28,377 nucleotides of DNA from Halocaridina rubra (taxonomy: Eukaryota; Arthropoda; Malacostraca; Decapoda; Atyidae): assembly GCA_037179515.1 (NCBI GenBank), contig JAXCGZ010021826.1, positions 1 to 28,377 of the forward strand, written 5' to 3'. The notes beneath the pieces are model-generated. The model did no database searches. It saw only the letters and a list, made by a program, of their open reading frames with translations, and was not told the origin of the DNA. Made by a program: the position numbers and the translations under genes. Numbering within the stretch: the first letter of the stretch is position 1; the number at the start of each line of letters is the position of its first letter. Positions 10,701-17,872 of this stretch are shown one piece after another.

Positions 10701-12330
10701 ATGGGGGAAGCAGCCAAGGTAAATGAATTTTTTGACAAGCAACCACTCAATGACCTGCTATTCTTTAAAACAGTACACCCTATTTCTCTCTTAAGGAAAT
10801 TACATAAAGCAGATATTATGCGAACTTTAATAAACAAAAATATTTTGTAAGTACTATTATAAAAAGCAGTCGCAAGGTGAAGACAAAAAAGTCACTAGCA
10901 GAGTAAAAAAATTTCTGCTTTTACTAAACTAGTAGTTTAAATACTGTACTGTACTACTAATATTCACACAGTTAGCATTATTCAATTATTCAACTTGTAT
11001 GCACCCTCTTTGCAGACTAGGAACAAAACACAAGACTTTTCTATTTGCAAACTAGTAAAAAATGCAAGACATCTCTTGTCAAAATGGTAACAAAATGCAA
11101 AACTTCTCTCATGACAAATTAGCAACAAAATAAATTATTTCTCTCTTAGCAAACTAATAAAATACAAGACTTCACTCGGTTACAATTCGCTGTACGCACC
11201 CCATCCTTGGTCTACCCAAGAGAGCAGCGTTACCACCACTTCCTGAACTGTGCCGTGATCTTGCTGTATGAACACCCTAAATTCACCCTATAAGGCTTCA
11301 ACTAAGTTACATTAACTGACTTAGATTAATCAGCTGAGGTTAGTTATATTAGGTTATTTAAGTACCCAACACCTCCCACCAGTATCGGCCTTAACACACA
11401 CAAATATAGTGATTTCCAGCAATAAAAAAATCATCAAACTCATTTAAAACACATCAAAACTTATCAAAAATAATATTGTTCCAAATATTGAAGGGTGCAT
11501 AAAACGAATCTTAACCCTTAGTTCTTTGCACACTAGTAACAAAATACAACTTTTCTCACAGGGAATGTTAGTTAAATAACATGAGAAGATCACAGCCTCC
11601 AACCCTTTGGTCAGATGGGAGTCCTTTCTGTAAACCAGTAACGATTCCAGCTACGCAAGAACCTGCTAGGAACCACAAGCAGTAAAACAATAAAAGGGAA
11701 ATCATGCACACTAAACTCGTGTATGGGTATATGCTGCAGCCTCCAGAAGCTTTGGCCAGCCATTTAGGAGTCTTTTTTGAAAAAGTAACAAGTCCTACAG
11801 CGCTGTCAAAATTCCTACATAGGAACCACCGGTACTATGATAACAGGGAAAGTATACACATGTAACCCTCGTGTGGATATGTGCAACTAAGACCAACCCA
11901 TGGTTCTCGGTCTGAGGTAAAGTCCTTTCAGTAAACCAGCAACAAGTCCTACAGCTTTGCCTACGGTTCTTGCTAGGAACTAAAGGCCAGAATAGGATCT
12001 TCCCTATAGTTTAAAAAAAATAATAAATTGGCGTGCTAAGTCTAAACACATCATCAGTTGTCCAAATACAAAGTTTAGTTCAAATGAGGGTAAAAACGTG
12101 TCTAAAACACATTAATATGTTACCTACTAAACAACCCCTTTAAAAACATTAAAATCACTTCAAAAATGTTACAAACTATCTCCATTTTTCCTCTCAAACA
12201 TGAAAATACATTACCTGCCCAGCGGGTAGACCCGAACCATATGAAATGAGTCACGTCATCTTAGGCAATTAAATACAATTTCAACACATTTACCGGTTTT
12301 AATTTCATTTGGATCAAACTTGGGAGGCAT
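4458..12330 (-). CDS. RpL12: 60S ribosomal protein L12 (uL11), join of three visible exons, 3' end missing
   Basis: uL11 is a cytosolic 60S protein at the base of the ribosomal stalk, part of the GTPase-associated centre that binds 28S rRNA. The minus-strand join 12294-12330, 5077-5331 and 4458-4576 gives 411 nt, 137 codons. It begins [12 protein letters not shown] and includes [53 protein letters not shown] and LKEVLGTAQ, all near-identical to animal RPL12. Introns are GT-AG and phases close exactly (phase 1, phase 1, phase 0). Animal uL11 is about 165 residues, so about 28 C-terminal codons are absent; no candidate is visible in 1-4457, so the last exon probably lies left of the window. Intron 1 is about 7 kb and intron 3 over 4.4 kb, both filled with repeats. 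No frameshift or stop interrupts the visible coding sequence. Confidence 0.96.
4617..4735. repeat. (TA)n microsatellite in RpL12 intron 2
   Basis: Roughly 95 bp of TA dinucleotides with one AATAT break, then a short TATATAAT tail. On the RpL12 sense strand it ends about 40 nt before the exon 3 acceptor, immediately before the pyrimidine-rich tract. It produces long fake Ile-Tyr open frames. Confidence 0.95.
5077..5331 (-). CDS. RpL12: RpL12 exon 2
   Basis: The acceptor CCTACAG precedes 5331 and the donor CACA|GTACGT follows 5077. The exon carries most of the N-terminal uL11 domain, including the proline/glycine-rich [14 protein letters not shown] motif and the hinge [11 protein letters not shown]. 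The open frame continues a few codons into the flanking introns, so a start upstream of 5331 would be spurious. Ending at 5077 rather than after GAAGAAG restores KHIKHSGN, matching the length of animal homologues. Confidence 0.95.
5413..5545 (-). ncRNA. Shared structured intronic element, copy in RpL12 intron 1
   Basis: On the RpL12 sense strand this element ends about 81 nt before exon 2. It matches the RpS4 intron 4 element (26737-26865) along its whole length: TTGTAAAGAAGAGT, GTGCTCTA, GGTTATTCATATTT, GGCAAGTCAC, TAACCTAA, ATTTATG and GGTTCTG blocks in the same order. It can form an outer 8-bp stem AACCCCAC/GTGGGGTT and an inner hairpin TAACCT/AGGTTA with an 11-nt loop. It contains (CCTAA)3. 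It may be an intron-encoded snoRNA-like RNA or a dispersed repeat; clear H and ACA boxes are not conserved between copies. Confidence 0.4.
5546..5880. other. Gene-free part of RpL12 intron 1
   Basis: AT-rich intron sequence. I see no gene or clear repeat. The 61-codon plus-strand frame at 5572-5757 has no domain signature and is judged chance. Confidence 0.5.
5885..6115. repeat. Unclassified repeat with GGGGCAATTGTCC palindromic core
   Basis: The minus strand contains GGGGCAATTGTCC and related alternating segments (CAACTGCC, CAGTTGTC, GGACAATAGCCC). The same 13-mer occurs on the plus strand at about 27252 in RpS4, next to another small inverted repeat. This suggests a short dispersed element rich in inverted repeats. 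Confidence 0.4.
6243..6330 (-). mobile_element. SINE 3' fragment (GGGCATCCAGC family)
   Basis: The minus strand reads GGAGGGCATCCAGCGTTAA then CCCCAGCCTTAAA. It matches the 3' part of the SINE at 26012-26200 (AAGGGCATCCAGCCTTAA). No A or B box remains. Confidence 0.5.
6510..6800. repeat. Diverged local duplication
   Basis: Two related blocks, TAGCATGCAAGGGTGCATCA (about 6557) and TAGCGTGCGGGGGTGCATCA (about 6736), are followed by TGATACGGAAGTGGCAAAA and TGATACAGAGTAGGCAAAA. CCTCCTCTTCTACC also occurs twice, about 90 bp apart. No coding meaning is visible. Confidence 0.6.
6801..7235. other. Gene-free part of RpL12 intron 1
   Basis: AT-rich sequence with no supported gene or recognisable repeat. 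Confidence 0.5.
7236..9060 (+). mobile_element. 5'-truncated, decayed RTE-like LINE, interrupted by inverted-repeat arm
   Basis: The plus strand begins inside the RT domain ([28 protein letters not shown]), has a stop at about 7503, then [11 protein letters not shown] (motif A), a frameshift near 7590, [20 protein letters not shown] (motif B), LFADDT (motif C; FADD at 7871-7882), [11 protein letters not shown] and [13 protein letters not shown]. After 8137 frames are broken: [12 protein letters not shown] at 8230s, then a foreign arm at 8315-8590, then the LINE C-terminus [19 protein letters not shown] and [10 protein letters not shown] ending near 8987. These motifs are those of an RTE-related family common in arthropods. 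It lies in RpL12 intron 1, antisense to the gene. Multiple stops make it inactive. Confidence 0.88.
8315..8590 (+). repeat. Left arm of long inverted repeat inside the LINE
   Basis: This 276-bp segment matches the reverse complement of 9085-9342: CTACACCTGAAGGG at the outer end, GTCTTCCTTCAGTTAC, TTCTCTTTCTATGCC, CCCTTCACATCTGACAAGTC, TTCTTCGTACCCAG, GATGAGGGTA, a T-run, and CCTGGTGTCACAATCAT at the inner end. It splits the LINE C-terminal region. Confidence 0.85.
9085..9342 (-). repeat. Right arm of long inverted repeat
   Basis: The reverse complement of this arm aligns with 8315-8590. Outer ends read CTACACCTGAAGGG on the left and CTACAGCTGAAGGG on the right. The arms bracket the LINE C-terminus at 8591-9084. 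They may be a foldback-type transposon or two independent insertions of one element in opposite orientation. Confidence 0.85.
9436..9545 (-). mobile_element. tRNA-derived SINE fragment
   Basis: The minus strand has a good Pol III B box GGTTCGAGTCC (9464-9454) and, about 20 nt upstream, an A-box-like TTGGCGCAGTAG. That spacing is too short for a functional tRNA and there is no cloverleaf, so this is a SINE remnant rather than a tRNA gene. Confidence 0.6.
9548..10350. other. Gene-free part of RpL12 intron 1
   Basis: No domain, splice structure or repeat is clear. Short frames on both strands at 10070-10313 overlap each other and look like chance. Confidence 0.5.
10355..10535 (-). mobile_element. 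SINE, GATGTTAGAAAGG family
   Basis: The minus strand reads GGCCACTGTGGGATAGTGG near its head and GATGTTAGAAAGGGCATTC in its body. This parallels the plus-strand SINE at 27712-27860 (GGCCACAGTGGCTCAGTGG and GATGTTAGGAAGGTCATTC). The B box has decayed here. Confidence 0.55.
10672..10725 (-). repeat. Short CCCC/GGGG hairpin repeat
   Basis: The minus strand reads TACCTTGGCTGCTTCCCCC, an AT spacer, then GGGGGTAGCCGGCATC. A related plus-strand copy is at 17246-17290. Confidence 0.55.
11010..11185. repeat. Minisatellite, about 33-36 bp unit
   Basis: About five degenerate head-to-tail units of the type TTTGCAAACTAGTAACAAAA followed by TGCAAGACTTCTCTC. A lone unit recurs at about 11523-11560. It lies in RpL12 intron 1. 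Confidence 0.75.
11186..11522. other. Gene-free part of RpL12 intron 1
   Basis: AT-rich sequence with short TTAGGTTA-like motifs near 11337-11355. No gene is visible. Confidence 0.4.
11570..11990. repeat. Three degenerate tandem copies of a ~150-bp unit
   Basis: Anchors repeat in order: GCAGCCTCCA (about 11594 and 11738), GTCCTTTCTGTAAACCAG-like (11621, 11770, 11922), AACAAGTCCTACAGC and CTAGGAAC. Spacing is 144-152 bp. Confidence 0.75.
11991..12293. other. 5' part of RpL12 intron 1
   Basis: Nothing recognisable besides AT-rich sequence next to the exon 1 donor. Confidence 0.4.
12294..12330 (-). CDS. RpL12: RpL12 exon 1 (coding part)
   Basis: The start codon is at 12330-12328 on the minus strand. 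The exon encodes [12 protein letters not shown] plus the first base of the next codon, and is too short to show as a long open frame. The donor reads CCG|GTAAAT. The single G joins TA of exon 2 to form the Val codon of [10 protein letters not shown]. The start is chosen because [11 protein letters not shown] is the invariant N-terminus of animal uL11. Confidence 0.95.
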
Positions 12331-12420
12331 TGCGGCTGCTTTTTAGGTACTGAAACGGAGGTTTTGCTTCGTCAGGTGGTGGATGAACCCTGATGAGAAC
12401 GACCACAGAAAAAGTTGCAC
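12331..12420 (-). promoter_or_regulatory. RpL12: RpL12 5' leader and candidate TOP/TCT start site
   Basis: Upstream of the RpL12 start codon the minus strand has a pyrimidine run CTTTTTCTG (12414-12406). This resembles the 5' terminal oligopyrimidine start used by ribosomal-protein genes, and would give a leader of about 84 nt. No TATA box is evident. The sequence CCGTTTCAG at about 12349 looks like a 3' splice acceptor, so an intron in the leader is possible. Assignment is inferred from family knowledge and motif only. Confidence 0.4.
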
Positions 12421-13030
12421 CAGACGAGCTCTTTGGACACTTGTAAAGACCGAGTTTGGTCGAGTAGATGAAGAGATGGGTTCAAATTACCTCAGATTTA
12501 AGGGCAAATTACCCTAAAATTTTAACCAAGGCTAAGAATTACTACCCTATTGCAGATAATTTGTATTTCACTATTACCGTTGAATACAAAGTTAAAAAAT
12601 ATATAAATTCTTCTGTGTACTGATCTTGTATATATCAGTAAAAACCATTAACGCTTAATACGATCACATACTAAAAATTACTCCAAAAAAGGGTAATTTA
12701 CTTTGAATAGTGACGTCATTAGTAATTTATAAATAAATCACATCCATCCTATTTATATGTAAGAGAATTATCAATAATTTCGTAATTCCCAGTTTTTTAT
12801 ATAGATTTCCCATTAATGAAACTTTATATATGTAATTTTAAGCAATATTATACTATCTGTTACCTATTTATTCACTTAAAATGTTTATTATTCCAACCTA
12901 CAAAGATTTCTATCAAAAAGCTTCAAATCATGAAAACATTCAAAACTTCCAATACACTCTTCCCTCTATTCCAGCTCTCAATACATGAAAAATAAAGCAT
13001 ATATTACTTCCACTCTTCTGGTTTCAGGTG
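12421..13030. other. Intergenic sequence upstream of RpL12
   Basis: AT-rich, no gene or clear repeat. It forms part of the 5.5-kb spacer between the divergent RpL12 and RpS4 start codons. Confidence 0.4.
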
Positions 13031-13032
13031 AG

Positions 13033-13462
13033 AGTGGATAAAACTCCATCGTTCTTTTCTCAGTTAATCAAGTGCGTATCAATAACGTCAACACCAGATA
13101 TCAGAATTCTTTTTACGTGCCCAGAACTTCCACTGATATTGGGGCAAGAGCCTTAAATGTAATGGGCCCGAGACTTTGGAACTCTTTACCCGCAAACTTA
13201 AGAAGCTGCCAAACATTACCCTCACTTAAATCTCATCTTTTAAATCACCTACTTAATAAGTGATTTTAGTCTCAGTATTATCCTCCCATTGGGTAGACGA
13301 AGTGTACGTATGCTTATTTTAATGTGTAAATTTTTTGATTTTGTGCTTTGCAAATTTCATTTGTTTTATTTTGACATTTTACATTGTAATTTGTAATTAG
13401 ATTAATTATCATGTAATAGCCATTTTTGATGGAATAAAGTTTTTGACTTTGACTTTGACTTT
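13033..13462 (+). mobile_element. LINE A: 3' end of a non-LTR retrotransposon with (TTTGAC)n tail
   Basis: The open frame ending at 13263 encodes a LINE C-terminus with NTRYQNSFYVPR, DIGARALNVMGPRLWNSLP and SLKSHLLNHLLNK, then a stop. About 190 bp of 3' untranslated sequence follow, with AATAAAG and a tail of three GACTTT units ending near 13461. Only the last ~70 codons remain. The C-terminal motif matches that of LINE B but the sequence is clearly a different family. Confidence 0.8.
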
Positions 13463-14281
13463 ATATATGGCGATTTTAATGATGATCAACTAAAAAGAGA
13501 AAATAAAATGAGTAGACTTATTAAGAATTTAAATCTAGAACAGATTATAAATATACCAACAAGAATCACTCCCACTTCAGTTTCCCAAATCGATCTAGTA
13601 ATAACAAACTCCAAACATATGATAACTAAGTGTGACGTAATGCCAAGCCCTATAGCAGACCACGAGGAAATTGTAACGTCCCTAAATATTCGCAAACCAA
13701 AGAGACAACCAATCTTTAAAACATTCAGATGCTTAAGAAATTATTCACAAGAATTACTTTGTAGTTTACTTATGAATGAAGTACATAAATTAAATGAAAT
13801 TCTATATACCGATAATATTAATACACAAGTAAATATTTTAACCAGTGTCTTATCATCATGTATAGATCGATGTGCACCACTCGTGACAAGAGAAATATTT
13901 CGTCCCCCCGCTCCTTGGATAACAGATGGCATAAAAAACATTATGAAAGAAAGAGACAAACTACAAAATGAAGTAAAACTACAAAGAGATAATATCCCTT
14001 TAAGAGAAAAGTTTACAGAGCATAAGAAACAAGTAAAATCATTATTAAGTAACAGTAACAAACAGTATTACAAAAATGAATTTCAAAACGCTAAAGGCAA
14101 TATCTCTGATACATGGAAAATTGCTAAAACCATGCTTTCCAATAACTGTAATAAAAGTAGTAACATATCAATTATACCCGATGAGGTAGATGTAAGTGCT
14201 AAAGCAGAAGAGTTCAATAATTTTTTCGCTGAAGTGGGGAAAAAAACCTTTGAAAAAACAAAAAAAAGAAATAATAAATGA
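13463..14281 (+). pseudogene. LINE B endonuclease C-terminal part and connector
   Basis: The frame is open from the LINE A tail through GDFNDD, then SVSQIDLVITN and SPIADHEEI, the SDH-type end of an apurinic-endonuclease domain (here ADH). It continues with FRPPAPWITDGIKN and AKGNISDTWKIAKTML, the connector common before the RT. It ends at a stop within an A-rich run (14257-14281), where the downstream RT is in another frame. A single-base indel in the A8 tract best explains the break. Confidence 0.75.
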
Positions 14282-16025
14282 AATCAATAATAGTAATGGT
14301 GGTAATAATAATGATGATGGTAGTAGTAATAATAATAGAAATGTTGATAATGGTGTAAATAATAATGATGGTGGTAGTAATGGTAATGATAATAGTGATG
14401 ATGGTAGTAATAATAATAATAATGTTCAAGAACATAGTGCATTCAATAGAAGTAATGATGTCTTTAACCCTACTACAGTAGATTGTAATACAGTAATCTT
14501 AGTAATAAAAAATCTGAAAGACTCTAATGCATATGGATCAGATGGAATTTGTTTTCGTTTTATTAGAGATTCATTATTTGTAATAGCTTATTATCTGACG
14601 GTAATAATCAATACTTCCATAGTTACCAATATCTACCCAGATTTATGGAAAAATCCCCATGTAATTCCTGGTTTTAAAAATGGAAATCCTGACGACGTCT
14701 CTAACTATAGACCAATCTCTTTACTACCAATTTTATCAAAGATACTTGAAAAGATTGTTGCAAATCAGTTAAGTGAGTTTCTTGAAAAAAATAAACTTAT
14801 TGCAAAAAGTCAACACGGTTTCAGGCCAAAATTATCAACTGAAACTGCCTTATTGAAAATATCAGATGAAATATACAAAAATATAGATAATAAGAAAATA
14901 TCATTGCTACTACTACTCGATCTTTCTAAAGCTTTTGATAGTGTACACCATACCACTCTATTAGAAAAATGCAAAAAAATGAACATTGACCCAAGCTGGT
15001 TCGAGAACTATTTAAAAAACCGCTACCAGTCAGTCAGAATAAAAGATGTAGTCTCAAGTCGCAAGAAGGTATTGTTTGGGGTCCCTCAGGGATCGATCCT
15101 AGGACCCATACTTTTTCTAATATATGTAAACGATCTAGTAAAATATTTACCTAACTGTTATGTCATTCAATATGCTGACGATACTCAAATCTTAATTGAA
15201 GGAGAAATTAATGATTTAGAAAATATTATTCGTAGAGCAGAAGAAATTTTGTATATGGCTAAACGTTACTTTCTAAAAAATGGTCTGTTACTTAATGAAA
15301 CTAAAACCCAATCTATTCTTATCGGATCCAGACAATTATTATCAGAAGTTGATGACAATCTTCATATAAATTTTAACGGTAATATCATTAAGCCAATGAA
15401 CTCGGTAAAGAACCTAGGTGTCTATTTTGACCGTTACATGAATTTTGAAATGCATATAGATGAAATTTATAAAAAAGTAATGGGTACTCTAATATATCTA
15501 AATAGGGTAAAAGACTCATTTGAAACATCAACTCGTATAATAATTGTCCAGTCCTTAGCTATGAGTTTAATTAATTACTGTCTCAAAGTTTGGGGATGTA
15601 CAAATAAGACTCAATTACAAAGAATACAAAAGTTACAAAACTTTGCAGCACGAGTGGCTGTTGGCAATGTAAGAAAATACGAGCACATCTCTCCTGTTTT
15701 AAAAGATCTAGAATGGATAAAGATTAGAGATAAATATGTTTTTGATATATGTACCTTTGTTTTTAATATACTAAGAAGCAATATTCCTGATTGGTTGTAT
15801 AATTTTTCTACAGTAAGCTCAGTTACCGGGTTAACTACCCGTCAAGGGGAAGATTTATTAGTACGAAGGTCTAAAACTGATATTGGCTCAAGAGATATAA
15901 ACATTCGTGGACCTCATTTATATAATCAGCTTCCCAGAGAACTAAAAAATGCTGGTTCAGTGTATACTTTTAAATATAATCTTAAGAAGTTACTCTTAAA
16001 GGAAGATTTTACTTGTAAATTTTAA
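14196..16025 (+). CDS. LINE B reverse transcriptase ORF
   Basis: This 609-codon frame encodes RNA-dependent DNA polymerase. In order it holds an Asn/Gly/Asp-rich linker (about residues 29-78), SNAYGSDGI-type fingers (NAYGSDGICFRFI), NYRPISLLPILSKILEKI, HGFRPKLSTETALL, motif A LLLLDLSKAFDSV, motif B GVPQGSILGPILFLIYVNDL and motif C YADDTQIL (YADD residues 326-329, 15171-15182). A thumb with NLGVYFDRYMNF and a C-terminus ending TCKF follow. The catalytic aspartates are present. The natural protein starts further upstream in the endonuclease; the Met at 14196 is not a genuine start. The upstream frame break probably inactivates it. Confidence 0.85.
   Translation: MLKQKSSIIFSLKWGKKPLKKQKKEIINEINNSNGGNNNDDGSSNNNRNVDNGVNNNDGGSNGNDNSDDGSNNNNNVQEHSAFNRSNDVFNPTTVDCNTVILVIKNLKDSNAYGSDGICFRFIRDSLFVIAYYLTVIINTSIVTNIYPDLWKNPHVIPGFKNGNPDDVSNYRPISLLPILSKILEKIVANQLSEFLEKNKLIAKSQHGFRPKLSTETALLKISDEIYKNIDNKKISLLLLLDLSKAFDSVHHTTLLEKCKKMNIDPSWFENYLKNRYQSVRIKDVVSSRKKVLFGVPQGSILGPILFLIYVNDLVKYLPNCYVIQYADDTQILIEGEINDLENIIRRAEEILYMAKRYFLKNGLLLNETKTQSILIGSRQLLSEVDDNLHINFNGNIIKPMNSVKNLGVYFDRYMNFEMHIDEIYKKVMGTLIYLNRVKDSFETSTRIIIVQSLAMSLINYCLKVWGCTNKTQLQRIQKLQNFAARVAVGNVRKYEHISPVLKDLEWIKIRDKYVFDICTFVFNILRSNIPDWLYNFSTVSSVTGLTTRQGEDLLVRRSKTDIGSRDINIRGPHLYNQLPRELKNAGSVYTFKYNLKKLLLKEDFTCKF
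14281..14428 (+). repeat. AAT/GGT/GAT trinucleotide repeat coding an Asn-rich LINE linker
   Basis: About 148 bp of imperfect AAT, GAT, GGT and AGT trinucleotides, in frame with the LINE B RT, encode NNNDDGSSNNN-type sequence between endonuclease and RT domains. Confidence 0.85.
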
Positions 16026-16224
16026 TTGTACACCCATATTTGAATACCCAATGTATGTTGGAAATAAAGTCTTATTATTACTCTCTCTCTCTCTCATAAT
16101 AATATATTTCAAGTGTGGAATCTGAAAGTATGCTGTATGTATTAGCTCCAAGTGAGAATCATTGCTGCCTCTGCCTCCCAGAGTCAATTTTTTCTATCTT
16201 TGCATTTTCTCATCCCTTTCTTTA

Positions 16225-16535
<311 letters not shown>

Positions 16536-16539
16536 TTTA

Positions 16540-17110
16540 TTAATGGGAAAAGTGAGGGTATTGATAATTCCCCTTCTTTGATTCTTCTTCCCAAGAAAAG
16601 TCAGGAATTTGCTTTGACTTGGCCAGCCATCATAAAAGGAGTTATATCATTTTTATATACATAATTAGTCTTTCTTCATACAGCTGACAGCTGACCTTAT
16701 CCTTAATGTTTGCTCAAAAAATATATGATGCTTTACCATTTCATACATATGAATTTTTCTGAACTTCTCTAACATCAGCTTCATTCTTAGATTGCTTTTT
16801 TTTATTCATAGAATTTCTAGGTCCCTCATTTTATATTTCTATTCCTAGTATTATCTAAACAATTTTGCACATTTACACTCTTTCACTTCGTTATTGCTCT
16901 TTCCATCTTGGAAATGGATGGACTCAAAACCAAGTGAGGAGCGAGGAGGCGTCTACCTCCCAGAGTTAATCCTCAATTTCTCTCTTACTCTGCATATTCT
17001 TCTTACTTTTCCTGGGAAAAGGTATGTGAATGCCGCCTTCTTGTTCTCCTGCATGTCGTAAATATTAACTATGGGGTAAAACGAGTTGACTAGAAATCTT
17101 GGATAAACTA
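16540..17110. repeat. Further degenerate copies of the same dispersed repeat; otherwise gene-free
   Basis: TTTGACTTGGCCAGCCATC at about 16610 and CTCCTGCATGTCGTAAATAT at about 17045 are diverged parts of the 16225-16408 repeat. No gene is seen. Confidence 0.5.
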
Positions 17111-17133
17111 GAAAAGACGTAGCTTAGTTTATC

Positions 17134-17290
<157 letters not shown>

Positions 17291-17304
17291 AAAATCAAAC
17301 AATA

Positions 17305-17815
17305 TTTTTTTTAGTTAGAGTAATCTTGAAATATGATAAAAACAAAAAATAGTATCTCAAGAAGAAAATAACGAAAAGCGAAATTTTTCCATCATATAAT
17401 TGTTTTCATTCCTTGAAAGAAATACTATTCCAGAAAACATGATAATTTACAGAATCATTTACTTAATTTCCCAGAATAAATGCTTTCTAATTTTTAAGTT
17501 ACGATAATCCTGAAAACTGATGAGAATATAAAGGCAGAAAAAAAATAATAAGAGAAATGAACAGAACATTTATTCTAGTCTTTAAAAAGAAAAAAAAAAA
17601 CTTTTTTCCAGAAAACATGATACTTACACAGTCAGTTACTTGATTATATAGAATAAATAGTTTATAGTTTCTAAAACATCGACCCCGCATAAAAGTGGGA
17701 AAAGATGTAGACGAAGAAGAAGTTTCTAATATAGAATTACCCTGAAATTTGCTGTAACTAAAAAGAAAAGAAGAAAAATTCAAGAAGAAGATGATGAGAA
17801 AAAGCGAAACGAACA
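17305..17815. repeat. Three degenerate tandem units (~180-230 bp) upstream of RpS4
   Basis: Anchors recur in order: TTCCAGAAAACATGATA at 17429 and 17607 (178 bp); a TAATCTTGAAAT-like block at 17311, 17506 and 17737; and CAAGAAGAAAATAACGAAAAG at about 17353 versus CAAGAAGAAGATGATGAG at about 17782, each followed by AAGCGAAA. The last unit abuts the RpS4 core promoter. One unit is lengthened by the insert at 17675-17720. Confidence 0.65.
17675..17720 (+). mobile_element. 46-bp retroposed SINE tail with 9-bp target duplication
   Basis: The insert reads AACATCGACCCCGCATAAAA, GTGGGAAAAGATGTAGACG, then a GAAGAA tail. It is flanked by AGTTTCTAA at 17666-17674 and 17721-17729, a perfect target-site duplication. 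It looks like the extreme 3' end of a SINE with a GAA tail. Confidence 0.65.
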
Positions 17816-17866
17816 TTGCGCTTTGCGATTTTCATTTGCTCCTTCTGAGATCCACCAGTCGCAAAC
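17730..17866 (+). promoter_or_regulatory. RpS4: RpS4 core promoter and 5' leader, candidate TOP/TCT start
   Basis: The leader contains the pyrimidine motif TCCTTCTGAG. The C at 17842 is a plausible TOP/TCT initiation base, giving a 25-nt leader, usual for ribosomal-protein mRNAs. There is no clear TATA box. The proximal promoter up to about 17815 is the last unit of a degenerate tandem array. The start site is inferred. Confidence 0.4.
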
Positions 17867-17872
17867 ATGGCT
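17867..17872 (+). CDS. RpS4: RpS4 exon 1 (coding part, Met-Ala)
   Basis: ATG GCT is followed directly by the strong donor GTAAGTAA. Joined to exon 2, whose first codon is CGT, it gives [12 protein letters not shown], the conserved N-terminus of eS4. The start context CAAACATGG is good. Confidence 0.92.

Larger units (their letters stand above)
13463..16090 (+). mobile_element. LINE B: 5'-truncated, near-intact non-LTR retrotransposon
   Basis: The element starts abruptly at the endonuclease motif IYGDFNDD (GDFN at 13469-13480), directly after the tail of LINE A. It continues through the endonuclease C-terminus, a linker, a full RT domain and a C-terminal region (DINIRGPHLYNQLP), to a stop at 16023-16025. 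Its 3' end reads GAAATAAAGTCTTATTATTA followed by a CT-rich run. The clade appears CR1/Jockey-like. The first part of the endonuclease and any ORF1 are missing, so it cannot be autonomous. It sits between RpL12 and RpS4, on the RpS4 strand. Confidence 0.88.

Noticed and set aside
17513..17545. CTGATGAG followed by GCAGAAAA, resembling a hammerhead ribozyme core
   Set aside because: The bases between the CUGAUGA and GAAA parts cannot form stem II, and no stems I or III with a cleavage site were found.
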